This document shows, one piece after another, positions 7,522 through 15,840 of a stretch of DNA of 25,890 bases (positions are counted from its first letter, which is position 1; the number at the start of each line of letters is the position of its first letter). Source of the stretch: an uncultured Lachnospiraceae bacterium. Lineage in GTDB: Bacteria; Bacillota_A; Clostridia; Lachnospirales; Lachnospiraceae. The position numbers and the translations under genes were made by a program. The notes below the pieces were generated by a model. The model was not told the DNA's origin. It saw nothing but the letters and a program-made list of their open reading frames with translations, and made no database searches. The stretch spans positions 1 through 25,890 of the forward strand of contig CACZQE010000339.1 in NCBI GenBank assembly GCA_902783205.1, given 5' to 3'.

Positions 7522-10500
7522 ATGCCCAGAGCAAAACAATCAATGGATGGTAATACCGCTGCCGCTCATGTAGCTTACGCTTTTACAGATGTCGCAGCGA
7601 TCTATCCGATCACTCCGTCCAGCCCCATGGCAGACGTAATTGACCAGTGGTCTGCAGCAGGACAGGAGAATATTTTCGGCAATCAGGTTGTTGTAAGTGA
7701 GATGCAGTCTGAGGCAGGCGCAGCAGGAACAGTTCACGGTTCCCTGGCAGCCGGCGCAATCACCACAACCTTCACAGCTTCCCAGGGCCTTCTTCTTATG
7801 ATCCCCAACATGTACAAGATTGCCGCTGAGCAGCTTCCGTGTGTATTTGATGTATCGGCACGTACGGTAGCAACACAGTCCCTGAACATTTTTGGTGACC
7901 ACAGTGACGTATATGCATGCCGCCAGACCGGTTTTGCAATGCTTGCAGAGTCCAATCCCCAGGAGGTTATGGACTTAAGCCCGGTAGCACACCTTTGCGC
8001 GATTGAAGGAAAGGTTCCGTTCCTGAACTTCTTCGACGGTTTCCGTACATCCCATGAGATCCAGAAGATCGAGAAGTGGGACTATGAGGATCTCAAGGAA
8101 ATGTGCAACATGGATGCTGTAAAGGCATTCCGCGAGCATGCCCTGAATCCCGAGAAACCGGCAATGCGCGGTTCTCATGAAAACGGTGATGTCTTCTTCC
8201 AGCACAGAGAGGCATGTAACCCGGTTTACGATGCACTTCCCGCTGTTGTTGAGAAGTACATGGCTAAGATTAACGAGAAACTCGGAACAGACTATGACCT
8301 CTTCAACTACTACGGCGCACCGGATGCTGACCGTGTCATCATCGCAATGGGCTCCATCTGCGACGTAACAGAAGAAGTTATTGATTACCTGACAGCTGCA
8401 GGCGAGAAGGTTGGTCTGATCAAAGTCCGCCTCTATCGTCCGTGGGTATCTTCCGCACTGCTTAAGGTGATCCCCGAGACCGCTAAGAAGATCGCTGTTC
8501 TTGACAGAACAAAAGAGCCGGGTGCTCTTGGCGATCCGCTTTTCCTTGACGTTGCTGTTACACTCCGTGAAGCAGGACTGAATGATATCGTGCTGACCGG
8601 CGGACGTTACGGCCTCGGATCCAAGGATACACCGCCGTCATCCGTATTCGCAGTTTACAAAGAACTTGAGAAAGATGATCCCAAGCCCCGTTTCACCATC
8701 GGTATCGTGGATGATGTTACCAATCTTTCCCTTCCGGAGGTTAAACCGGCTCCCATCACTTCCGCACCCGGAACAGTTGAGTGTAAATTCTGGGGTCTTG
8801 GCGGTGACGGAACTGTTGGTGCAAACAAGAACTCCACCAAGATCATCGGTGACCACACAGATAAGTACATCCAGGCATACTTCCAGTATGACTCCAAGAA
8901 GACAGGTGGTATCACAATTTCCCACCTTCGTTTCGGCGACAACCCGATCCGCAGCCCCTACTATATCAACCAGGCTGACTTCGTGGCATGTCACAATCCG
9001 TCCTATGTCATCAAGGGATACAAGATGGTACAGGATGTTAAGCCGGGCGGAATCTTCATGATCAACTGCCAGTGGTCCGATGAAGAGCTTGACAAATATA
9101 TGCCGGCAGTTTCCAAGAAGTATATTGCCGACAACAATATTCAGTTATACACCATCAACGCGATTGACAAGGCAATCGAGATCGGTATGGGCAAGCGTAC
9201 TAATACCATTCTCCAGTCCGCATTCTTCAAGCTGGCAAACATCATGCCGATCGATGACGCTGTAGACTTTATGAAGTCAGCAGCTAAGAAGTCCTACAGC
9301 AAGAAGGGCGACGCAGTCGTAGAGATGAACTACAAGGCAATTGACGCCGGCGTGGACGCAGTACATAAAGTAGACGTTCCCGCATCCTGGAGCAATCCGG
9401 AAGCAGACGCACCGGCAGCTGAGATTGTCGGACGTCCCGCAACCATCAAGATGGTTAAGGAAGTTATGAACCCCATCGGCCTGATGGATGGCGACAACCT
9501 GCCTGTATCCGCATTTAAAGATAATGCAGACGGACAGTTCGAGCTGGGTGCTTCCGCATACGAGAAGCGCGGAACAGCCGTAACCGTTCCGGAGTGGGAT
9601 GCAGAGAAGTGTATCCAGTGTAACCAGTGCGCATTTGTATGTTCCCATGCAACAATCCGTCCCTTCATGCTCAGTGATGAGGAAGTAGCGGCAGCACCGG
9701 AGAACATGAAGATCGCAGATACAAAACCGAAAGCAAGCCAGTACAAGTACACCATGAGTGTATCTCCCTTAGACTGTATGGGATGCGGCGAGTGTGTAAC
9801 CGTATGTCCGACAAAGGCAATCGCTATGGTTCCGCAGGTATCCCAGGCAGCAGAGCAGCCGGTATTCGATTATCTGGTAGCAAATGTAGGAAGAAAACCG
9901 GAAGCACCGGCAGAGACCACAGTAAAAGGTTCCCAGTTCAATCAGCCGCTGCTTGAGTTCTCCGGCTCATGTGCAGGATGTGCAGAGACTTCCTACGCAA
10001 GACTGATCACTCAGCTTTTCGGTGAGCAGATGTATATCTCCAATGCAACAGGATGTTCCTCCATCTGGGGCGGACCTGCTGCAACGGCTCCGTATACAGT
10101 TAACAAAGATTCCGGCAGAGGACCTGCATGGGCTAACTCCTTATTCGAGGACAACGCAGAGCACGGTTTCGGTATGTACCTTGGCCAGAAGACCCTGCGG
10201 AATCAGGCAATTGCTAAATTAGAGAAGATGGCAGCATCCGACAAGTCTTCCGATGAATTCAAGGCAGCATTCGCAGCATTCATGGAGACAAAGGACGACA
10301 CAAGAAAGAACCCGGCAGCAGCAGAAGCCCTCATCGCTGAGGTAGAGAAAGCAGCAGCAGACGGATGTCCCGATGCACCTTTCGTACTCGATAAGAAACA
10401 GTATCTGTCCAAGAAATCCATCTGGATCTTCGGCGGAGACGGCTGGGCATATGATATCGGATTCGGCGGACTGGATCATGTACTTGCTTCCGGCGAGAAC

Positions 10501-11070
10501 GTAAATGTAATGGTATTCGATACCGAGATGTACTCCAACACAGGCGGACAGGCATCCAAGGCATCCAACATCGGCGAGGTTTGCCAGTTTGCTGCAGCAG
10601 GTAAGGAGATCGGAAAGAAGAGCCTTGCAGAGATCGCTATGAGCTATGGCTACGTATATGTAGCACAGATCGCTCTGGGAGCTAACCCCAATCAGGCAGT
10701 GAAATGTCTGGTAGAGGCTGAGGCATACGACGGACCGTCCCTGATCATCGGCTATGAACCCTGTGAGCTTCACGGTATTGCCAAGGGCGGCATGAACCAT
10801 TGCCAGGATGAGATGAAGAAGGCTGTTAAGTCCGGTTACTGGAATCTCTTCTCCTTCGATCCGGCTAAGAAAGCTGCAGGAAAGAACCCGTTCACACTGA
10901 CATCCAAGCCGGGCGACGGAACATATCAGGAATTCCTGAACAACGAAGCTCGTTACACCCGTCTTGTGAAACCGTTCCCGGAGAGAGCAGAGAGACTGTT
11001 CAAGAAATCCGAGGAAGTAGCTGCAGAGCGCTTCGAGCACCTGCAGAGGCTGGTAGAGCTTTACAAATAA
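7522..11070 (+). CDS. nifJ: Pyruvate:ferredoxin (flavodoxin) oxidoreductase
   Basis: Single-chain PFOR, 1182 residues, the usual fused length. It oxidatively decarboxylates pyruvate to acetyl-CoA and CO2 in the cytoplasm and passes electrons to ferredoxin. The N-terminal domain has YPITPSSPMAD and the SEMQSEAGAAG region. Two [4Fe-4S] clusters are set by C697xxC700xxC703xxxC707 and C752xxC755xxC758xxxC762. The cluster nearest thiamine diphosphate is bound by C817, C820, C845 and C1081, all present. The thiamine-diphosphate site is GDGW (972-975) through NTGGQ (1006-1010). The gene stands alone between its own promoter and a strong terminator. It is the main source of reduced ferredoxin visible here, a plausible donor for the hydrogenase at 16882-18342. 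Confidence 0.98.
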   Translation: MPRAKQSMDGNTAAAHVAYAFTDVAAIYPITPSSPMADVIDQWSAAGQENIFGNQVVVSEMQSEAGAAGTVHGSLAAGAITTTFTASQGLLLMIPNMYKIAAEQLPCVFDVSARTVATQSLNIFGDHSDVYACRQTGFAMLAESNPQEVMDLSPVAHLCAIEGKVPFLNFFDGFRTSHEIQKIEKWDYEDLKEMCNMDAVKAFREHALNPEKPAMRGSHENGDVFFQHREACNPVYDALPAVVEKYMAKINEKLGTDYDLFNYYGAPDADRVIIAMGSICDVTEEVIDYLTAAGEKVGLIKVRLYRPWVSSALLKVIPETAKKIAVLDRTKEPGALGDPLFLDVAVTLREAGLNDIVLTGGRYGLGSKDTPPSSVFAVYKELEKDDPKPRFTIGIVDDVTNLSLPEVKPAPITSAPGTVECKFWGLGGDGTVGANKNSTKIIGDHTDKYIQAYFQYDSKKTGGITISHLRFGDNPIRSPYYINQADFVACHNPSYVIKGYKMVQDVKPGGIFMINCQWSDEELDKYMPAVSKKYIADNNIQLYTINAIDKAIEIGMGKRTNTILQSAFFKLANIMPIDDAVDFMKSAAKKSYSKKGDAVVEMNYKAIDAGVDAVHKVDVPASWSNPEADAPAAEIVGRPATIKMVKEVMNPIGLMDGDNLPVSAFKDNADGQFELGASAYEKRGTAVTVPEWDAEKCIQCNQCAFVCSHATIRPFMLSDEEVAAAPENMKIADTKPKASQYKYTMSVSPLDCMGCGECVTVCPTKAIAMVPQVSQAAEQPVFDYLVANVGRKPEAPAETTVKGSQFNQPLLEFSGSCAGCAETSYARLITQLFGEQMYISNATGCSSIWGGPAATAPYTVNKDSGRGPAWANSLFEDNAEHGFGMYLGQKTLRNQAIAKLEKMAASDKSSDEFKAAFAAFMETKDDTRKNPAAAEALIAEVEKAAADGCPDAPFVLDKKQYLSKKSIWIFGGDGWAYDIGFGGLDHVLASGENVNVMVFDTEMYSNTGGQASKASNIGEVCQFAAAGKEIGKKSLAEIAMSYGYVYVAQIALGANPNQAVKCLVEAEAYDGPSLIIGYEPCELHGIAKGGMNHCQDEMKKAVKSGYWNLFSFDPAKKAAGKNPFTLTSKPGDGTYQEFLNNEARYTRLVKPFPERAERLFKKSEEVAAERFEHLQRLVELYK

Positions 11071-11115
11071 GCTTCTGCCAAAAGCCGGCTGAGCCGGCTG
11101 CATAATAGTATAGTG

Positions 11116-11157
11116 AAGACCTTTTCCCGGGGAGTCTCCGGGGAAAGGTCTTTTCTT
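11116..11157 (+). terminator. Intrinsic terminator after nifJ
   Basis: A 15-bp stem with one G-U pair (11116-11130 with 11138-11152), loop GGAGTCT, T-rich end TTTTCTT. A direct repeat of the palindrome AGCCGGCT occurs just upstream (about 11084-11100). Confidence 0.85.
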
Positions 11158-11184
11158 GGAAAAGACCCTGTTTACGGTGGAAAT

Positions 11185-11919
11185 ATGAATGAAGTAGTAA
11201 AACAGTTATTTGACCGTAAGTCCGTGAGGGCTTTTGAGGACAGAGAAATCGACGAGGCGGTGACAGAGGATATTCTGAAGGCCGCAGTCATGGCGCCCAC
11301 AGCGGGAAACCAGCAGCTCTATACCATTCTTCGGATTACGGATCCCGCCATCCTGGAGGCATTAAGCCGGTCCTGTGACAACCAGCCCTTCATAGCAAAG
11401 GGGAAGCTGGTTCTTCTCTTTCTGGCAGACTGTCTGAAGTGGCATGACGCATTTGAAAGCGCGGGCTGCGGGCCCAGACTTCCTGGAGAAGGCGACCTGC
11501 TCCTGGCTGTCAATGATGCTCTGATTGCTGCCCAGAATGCGGTGACGGCTGCCTGGTCCTACGGAATCGGTTCCTGCTATATCGGGGATATCATGGAGAA
11601 TTACGAGATCCACAGAGATCTTCTGGGCCTGCCGGATTATGTGTTCCCGGCAGCTCTCCTGGTCTTCGGCTATCCAACGGTCCAGCAGAAGGAAAGACCT
11701 AAACCCGAGCGGGCAGATATGAAGTATATAGTACAGGAAAACCGCTACAGGCGGCTGTCCGCGGATCAGCTTGAGGATATGCTGGCCTATAAAGCCGGGG
11801 ATGAGGATTACCGGTCCTGGCTGGATAAGTTCTGCCGAAGGAAGTATAATTCTGATTTTTCCATGGAGATGACAAGATCTGTGGGAGAGTATTTAAGGCA
11901 ATTTAAAAAGGGGGAGTAA
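11185..11919 (+). CDS. Nitroreductase-family FMN oxidoreductase
   Basis: A 244-residue protein of the nitroreductase fold, a homodimeric cytosolic flavoenzyme that reduces nitro compounds, quinones or flavins with NAD(P)H. The N-terminal FMN motif is clear: DRKSVRAFEDREID, then APTAGNQQLYTILRI. Also visible are AAQNAVTAAWSYGIGSCYIGD (central FMN/dimer segment) and LLVFGYP before the variable end. A C-terminal extension past about residue 190 resembles the NfsA/FRP-like subgroup. I start it at ATG 11185; an in-frame upstream ATG at 11113 would place 24 residues across the nifJ terminator. The ribosome binding site is modest (GGTGGAAAT). The aldolase gene begins 4 bases after its stop, so the pair forms an operon. 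Physiological substrate cannot be read from sequence. Confidence 0.9.
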   Translation: MNEVVKQLFDRKSVRAFEDREIDEAVTEDILKAAVMAPTAGNQQLYTILRITDPAILEALSRSCDNQPFIAKGKLVLLFLADCLKWHDAFESAGCGPRLPGEGDLLLAVNDALIAAQNAVTAAWSYGIGSCYIGDIMENYEIHRDLLGLPDYVFPAALLVFGYPTVQQKERPKPERADMKYIVQENRYRRLSADQLEDMLAYKAGDEDYRSWLDKFCRRKYNSDFSMEMTRSVGEYLRQFKKGE

Positions 11920-11923
11920 GACA

Positions 11924-12586
11924 ATGCTGATGGAGAAGGAAAGACTCCTGATCGTGGAGTACGGGAAAAAGATGAGTGCCCAGGGGCTGAGCAGCGGAAC
12001 CACGGGGAACCTGAGCATATTTGACCGGGAGTTCGGCTATATGGCTATCAGCCCCTCGGGAGTAGGCTACTTTGAAACCCAGCCCCAGCACGTGGTGATC
12101 ATGGATCTTGACGGTAACCGGATCGACGGGGAATGCAAGCCGTCCAGCGAATATGATCTTCACCGGGCTGTATACAGGTGCCGGCCGGAAGCAGGCGCGG
12201 TAGTTCACACACATTCTGTTTACTGCACCACATTTGCCTGTCTCAATGAGCCTTTAAAGGCAGTCCACTATATGATCGCAGGGGCCGGGACAGATGAGAT
12301 CCCCTGTGCCCCCTACCGGACCTTCGGGACGCCGGAACTGGCCGAATCAGTCAGCCGGACCATGACAGACCACGATACAAAGGCGGCTCTTTTACAGAAC
12401 CACGGACTGGTAGCCTGTGACGTGACCATGGCAAAAGCATTTGACCTTGCAGTCAACCTGGAATTTGTGGCAAGACTTCAGTATCAGACCCGCTGCATCG
12501 GCAATTCTGTCATTTTAGACCATGAAGAAATGGGCCGGGTTCTGGAAGGATTTAAAAGCTACGGACAGACTTCCGGGAAAAAATAA
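11924..12586 (+). CDS. Class II aldolase (L-fuculose-phosphate-aldolase-like)
   Basis: A 220-residue member of the class II aldolase/adducin family, zinc enzymes that cleave phosphorylated sugars such as L-fuculose-1-phosphate to dihydroxyacetone phosphate and lactaldehyde. The zinc site is complete: H95 and H97 in VVHTHSVY and H160 in LLQNHG, with the acid/base glutamate E76 in PSSEYDLH. The phosphate-binding region is GTTGNLS (25-31) and SPSG (43-46). GGGGGAG lies 7 bases before ATG 11924; an in-frame ATG two codons on is an alternative. It is probably co-translated with the nitroreductase gene. No fucose, rhamnose or ribulose pathway gene is nearby, so exact substrate is open (fucA, mtnB or araD-like activities share this fold). 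Confidence 0.88.
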   Translation: MLMEKERLLIVEYGKKMSAQGLSSGTTGNLSIFDREFGYMAISPSGVGYFETQPQHVVIMDLDGNRIDGECKPSSEYDLHRAVYRCRPEAGAVVHTHSVYCTTFACLNEPLKAVHYMIAGAGTDEIPCAPYRTFGTPELAESVSRTMTDHDTKAALLQNHGLVACDVTMAKAFDLAVNLEFVARLQYQTRCIGNSVILDHEEMGRVLEGFKSYGQTSGKK

Positions 12587-12623
12587 TGAAAACAAAAAAT
12601 GGGATAATTCTGAAGTTTTCCTC

Positions 12624-12651
12624 TTGACATTTCTGCAGAGAAGTATAGAAT
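12624..12651 (+). promoter_or_regulatory. Promoter for the NagD-like phosphatase gene
   Basis: Consensus TTGACA (12624-12629), 16-base spacer, TAGAAT (12646-12651). The leader before ATG 12700 would be about 42 bases. Confidence 0.75.
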
Positions 12652-12699
12652 GTGTTCCATTGCGTGAATGACTCCGCAAAAGAAAAAGGAAGAAATTAA

Positions 12700-13497
12700 A
12701 TGAGTATTATAGATTTTAACAGTAAAAAAGGTTTTATATGCGATATGGACGGCGTCATCTACAGAGGAAGCGAACTCCTGCCGGGAGTTACTGAATTTGT
12801 AGACTGGCTGAACCGGGAGAATAAGGAGTATCTTTTCCTGACAAATAACAGCCGCTACACACCGAGAGAACTGGCCCAGAGGGTGAAAATGCTGGGCCTG
12901 GATATCACGGAAGACCATTTCTACACCAGCGCCCTGGCAACGGCTTCTTTCATCAGTGAGCAGAAGCCGGATCCGACTGCTTTTGTACTTGGTGAGGCTG
13001 GTCTCATGAACGCCCTTTATGACAGGGGAATCATCACCAATGAGGTCAACCCGGATTACGTGATCCTCGGCGAGAGCCGTACTTACAATCTGGATTCCGT
13101 GACAAAAGCCATCAATCTGGTCCTGAGAGGAGCAAAGCTAATCGGAACAAATTCCGATGTGTCAGGTCCTATTGAGGACGGAATCGAGCCCGGCTGCCGT
13201 GCGCTGATTGCCCCCATTGAGATGGCTACGGGTAAAGTGGCATATTTCTGCGGCAAACCCAACCCGGTCATGATGCGGGCCGCACTCCGCATGATCGGCT
13301 GCCATTCGGATGAAGCCGTGATCGTGGGAGACCGGATGGATACAGATATCATCGCGGGCCTGGAAACCGGCGCGCAGACAGTACTGGTCCTTTCAGGAGT
13401 GACGGACCGGACGGAAATGGAAACCTATGCCTTCCGCCCCACCATGGTTCTTGACGGGGTCGGTGATATAGCGGATATCGCACAGAAACTCGGATAA
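12700..13497 (+). CDS. NagD-like HAD-IIA phosphatase
   Basis: A 265-residue haloacid-dehalogenase hydrolase of the IIA (NagD/AraL/p-nitrophenyl phosphatase) type, cytosolic, hydrolysing phosphate from sugar or nucleotide monophosphates. Motif I is DMDGV with nucleophile D15 and acid/base D17; motif II is TNNS after LFL; motif III lysine lies in CGKPNP; motif IV is GDRMDTDI. The C2-type cap sits between motifs II and III, as in the family. It has its own promoter and ribosome binding site (AAGGAAG) and a strong terminator behind it. The preceding aldolase gene is on the same strand 113 bases upstream but appears to be a separate unit. Substrate not deducible. Confidence 0.92.
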   Translation: MSIIDFNSKKGFICDMDGVIYRGSELLPGVTEFVDWLNRENKEYLFLTNNSRYTPRELAQRVKMLGLDITEDHFYTSALATASFISEQKPDPTAFVLGEAGLMNALYDRGIITNEVNPDYVILGESRTYNLDSVTKAINLVLRGAKLIGTNSDVSGPIEDGIEPGCRALIAPIEMATGKVAYFCGKPNPVMMRAALRMIGCHSDEAVIVGDRMDTDIIAGLETGAQTVLVLSGVTDRTEMETYAFRPTMVLDGVGDIADIAQKLG

Positions 13498-13514
13498 AAC
13501 AGGATAAAAATATG

Positions 13515-13563
13515 GCCGCATGGGCCCGGCAGATTCAGTCTGCCGGACTCATGCGGCTTTTTT
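13515..13563. terminator. Terminator between convergent genes, probably bidirectional
   Basis: Outer stem GCCGCATG/CATGCGGC (13515-13522 with 13550-13557), inner stem CCGGCAGA/TCTGCCGG (13526-13533 with 13539-13546), loop TTCAG, then six T's on the plus strand. The minus strand reads ...CATATTTTT after the hairpin, so it may also end the amylase transcript. Confidence 0.9.
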
Positions 13564-13574
13564 ATTTCAGATAA

Positions 13575-14882
13575 TTAATAGGGCTTCAATACATAGGATG
13601 TGCGGGGCGGAATTCTGAGACCGCCGCCAAAGTCAACGCTTTTGCCTGTGATCAGGTCATGGGCCCTGCCTGCCTGGGCGTCAAAATGTGCCACAAATTC
13701 ACTGTCTTCAGTATTGATGGCGATCATGATTCTTTCTCCCTGATAAGACCGGCCAATGATACACTGGCGATTGGTCAGGAGAAGAGAGGAGAAATCTCCG
13801 TACTGAAGCGGTGGATTCTCCTTCCAGGCGCGGGCAAGTGCTGCGATATGGTCTGTGAGGGAAGTCCACTGAGGCTGGTCGAAGGCCGGCCGCAGAGACC
13901 GGTCGCCGGGTTCTTTAACAGCTTCATATCCCCACTCGCTTCCGTAGTAGATGACCGGTATGCCGGGCATCCCGAAAAGAAGGGTGTAGAGAAGAGGCAG
14001 ATTTTCCGGCTCGGTCAGGATACTCGCCACCCTGGTCACGTCATGGTTATCGGCGAAATTGAAGAGGTGGCTGCCCCGGTAAAGTGTCCAGGGTTCCGGC
14101 CCGAACTGCCGCATGAGGGAGTGGACGATCTCGAAGAGGTTATTTGAATTAAAGCTGGAATATAGCCCTTTGTAGCATTCATAATTGGTGACGGAGTGAC
14201 ACATCTGATCGTTCATGATCTGCTTGTAGTCACCGTGAAGCATCTCTCCCACCAGGAAGAAGTCCTCCTTTAATTGGTCCGTCCTGCTCCGCAGAAGACG
14301 GAGAAAATCCCGGTCGACCATGTATGCCACATCCAGGCGCAGACCGTCTATGTCAAATTCGCGGATCCATCCCTCGACAGATTCCAGAAGATAGTCCGTA
14401 ACGGCCGGATTTCTCAAGTTCAGCTTGACCAGGTCCTGGGTACCTTCCCAGCCTTCATACCAGAAGCCGTCATTGTAACAGGTGTTTCCGTCAAAGCTTA
14501 TGTGGAACCAGTCACGGTAGGGAGAACTTTCTCTGTTCCTGATCACATCCGTGAAGGGGCCGAAGCCTCTGCCCACATGGTTGAAAACACCGTCAAGGAC
14601 AATGCGGATTCCCGCGTCGTGGAGTGCATGGCAGACTTCCGCAAAATCTTCGTTGGTGCCCAGACGGGGATCCAGCTTCCGGAAATCTCTTGTATTGTAT
14701 CCGTGGGTGTCCGAGTCGAACAGGGGTGAAAAATAAATGGCGCCGATTCCCAGCTTTTTCAGATGGGGGATCCAGTCTTTCACCTTGAGAATCCTGTGCT
14801 CGAGACGGCCGTCATTGGCAAAGGGCGCACCGGTCATGCCCAGGGGATATATTTGATAAAAAACGCTTTCGTAAGCCCACAT
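13575..14882 (-). CDS. GH13 alpha-amylase-family glycosidase, cytoplasmic
   Basis: A 435-residue (beta/alpha)8-barrel glycosidase acting on alpha-1,4-glucans or maltodextrins. The four GH13 regions are visible: region I DGVFNH (97-102), region II GLRLDVA with nucleophile D184, region III GEML with acid/base E213, and region IV FADNHD with D281. The C-terminal beta-domain (about 365-435) is short. There is no signal peptide, which fits an intracellular maltodextrin-degrading enzyme (maltogenic amylase / cyclomaltodextrinase / oligo-glucosidase type), though it lacks the long N-terminal domain of neopullulanases. AAGGAGG precedes the start on the minus strand. The gene is monocistronic between its own promoter and the shared terminator. 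No glycogen or maltose transport gene adjoins it. Confidence 0.92.
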   Translation of the reverse strand: MWAYESVFYQIYPLGMTGAPFANDGRLEHRILKVKDWIPHLKKLGIGAIYFSPLFDSDTHGYNTRDFRKLDPRLGTNEDFAEVCHALHDAGIRIVLDGVFNHVGRGFGPFTDVIRNRESSPYRDWFHISFDGNTCYNDGFWYEGWEGTQDLVKLNLRNPAVTDYLLESVEGWIREFDIDGLRLDVAYMVDRDFLRLLRSRTDQLKEDFFLVGEMLHGDYKQIMNDQMCHSVTNYECYKGLYSSFNSNNLFEIVHSLMRQFGPEPWTLYRGSHLFNFADNHDVTRVASILTEPENLPLLYTLLFGMPGIPVIYYGSEWGYEAVKEPGDRSLRPAFDQPQWTSLTDHIAALARAWKENPPLQYGDFSSLLLTNRQCIIGRSYQGERIMIAINTEDSEFVAHFDAQAGRAHDLITGKSVDFGGGLRIPPRTSYVLKPY

Positions 14883-14918
14883 AGTATTAATTCCTCCTTA
14901 TTGCTCACACTGTAGAAC

Positions 14919-14947
14919 AGTATACCATACTTCTGCTTTTTAGCACA
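14919..14947 (-). promoter_or_regulatory. Extended -10 promoter for the amylase gene
   Basis: On the minus strand TATACT (plus 14919-14924) is preceded by TGG, an extended -10. The -35 TGTGCT (plus 14942-14947) is poor at 17-base spacing. The 213-base gap to the divergent HD gene also holds AT-rich sequence without other clear signals. Confidence 0.5.
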
Positions 14948-15020
14948 CAAAATAACGATTGATAATAAAATTTGACGCCGCTATGGACATTTTGTTGTTC
15001 AATATATACAGAAACTTACA

Positions 15021-15049
15021 TTGACATTCTTTACAGGCAAATCTATAAT
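15021..15049 (+). promoter_or_regulatory. Perfect consensus sigma-A promoter for the HD/flavoprotein operon
   Basis: TTGACA (15021-15026), exactly 17 bases, TATAAT (15044-15049). Transcription would start near 15056 and run through three genes to the terminator at 16764-16794. Confidence 0.9.
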
Positions 15050-15095
15050 TATTAATAAGTATATCTATGTTCATCTGCAGGTCGGAGGATTAAAA

Positions 15096-15581
15096 ATGTG
15101 TGATTTTTTCACATTACATGAGACGGGACTGAAATATACGGCGCTGACCAAAAAGGCTATGCGTGTGTGCTATCAGGCCCACAGCGGACAGTGCGACGCA
15201 TCAGGTATTCCTTATGTATTTCATCCCTTTCATCTGGCTGAGCAGATGGATTCAGAGACGGAGATCTGCGTTGCTCTTCTTCATGATGTTCTTGAGGATA
15301 CAGACTGGACCATAGAAGACCTGGAGCGTGAAGGATTTCCGGAGGAAGTCCTCGAGCCGGTTCGCCTTCTGACCCATGACCCGGAGGTTCCCTACATGGA
15401 CTATATCGCCATAGTCAGGAAGAATCCGGTTGCCAAAAAGGTGAAGCTGGCAGATCTTAAGCATAACAGAAATCTGGACCGGCTGGATTTCATTTCTGAT
15501 TATGACCGCAGCAGATACCGGAAGTACTGTGAAGCGGAGAAGGTGCTCCTGGAAATTGAAGCGCCCGGGGACAGCCGGTGA
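15096..15581 (+). CDS. Stand-alone SpoT/Mesh1-like HD-domain hydrolase
   Basis: A 161-residue cytosolic protein resembling only the hydrolase domain of RelA/SpoT enzymes. Metal-binding HD residues are in place: H43 (PYVFHP), H63-D64 (ALLHDVLEDTDWTIEDL) and D120 with N124 (VKLADLKHN). The synthetase and TGS/ACT domains are absent. Family members of this size are predicted (p)ppGpp or other phosphohydrolases, as for Mesh1. I choose ATG 15096, with GGAGGA at 15084-15089; an upstream in-frame ATG at 15021 lies on the -35 box of the promoter and cannot be the start. It is the first gene of an operon with a small membrane protein and a flavoprotein. Ability to hydrolyse (p)ppGpp is inferred, not shown. 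Confidence 0.85.
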   Translation: MCDFFTLHETGLKYTALTKKAMRVCYQAHSGQCDASGIPYVFHPFHLAEQMDSETEICVALLHDVLEDTDWTIEDLEREGFPEEVLEPVRLLTHDPEVPYMDYIAIVRKNPVAKKVKLADLKHNRNLDRLDFISDYDRSRYRKYCEAEKVLLEIEAPGDSR

Positions 15582-15632
15582 TCGTGCTGAAGGCAGTACG
15601 ATGAATGATAATTTAATTGTTGGAGTATAGTT

Positions 15633-15812
15633 ATGATTACAGCAGTGTTGATTCTGATCGTTTTACTGATTCTCGTAGGGGGCCTCTACCTGATCGTTCG
15701 GGAAGTCGGCCGTAAGAACTGGGGCAGGGCAGGTATCTTTACATTGATCCTGATCGGCTGTCTGGCAGCGATTCGTGTGCTCATGATCGCCATTGCAAGC
15801 GGAAAACTGTGA
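15633..15812 (+). CDS. 59-residue membrane protein with two hydrophobic helices
   Basis: I do not recognise it. ATG 15633 is preceded by GGAG (15622-15625) at 7 bases and reads to TGA at 15810-15812. Residues 1-22 form one hydrophobic helix (MITAVLILIVLLILVGGLYL start), residues 23-33 a basic loop with Arg/Lys/Trp (REVGRKNWGRA), and 34-55 a second helix, ending ASGKL. Positive charges concentrate in the loop, suggesting both ends face outward. The gene lies between the HD hydrolase (51 bases upstream) and the flavoprotein (28 bases downstream) on the same strand, in the same probable operon. Codon use looks like its neighbours. Confidence 0.7.
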   Translation: MITAVLILIVLLILVGGLYLIVREVGRKNWGRAGIFTLILIGCLAAIRVLMIAIASGKL

Positions 15813-15840
15813 TGGTGTGATTTCCTGAAAGGAGTAACCG

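Noticed and set aside
10219..11103. 294-codon minus-strand frame inside nifJ
   Set aside because: It lies fully antisense to an unmistakable PFOR frame, and its product has no recognisable domain.
11113..11184. N-terminal extension of the nitroreductase
   Set aside because: It is encoded by the nifJ terminator hairpin; the protein family begins near the ATG at 11185.
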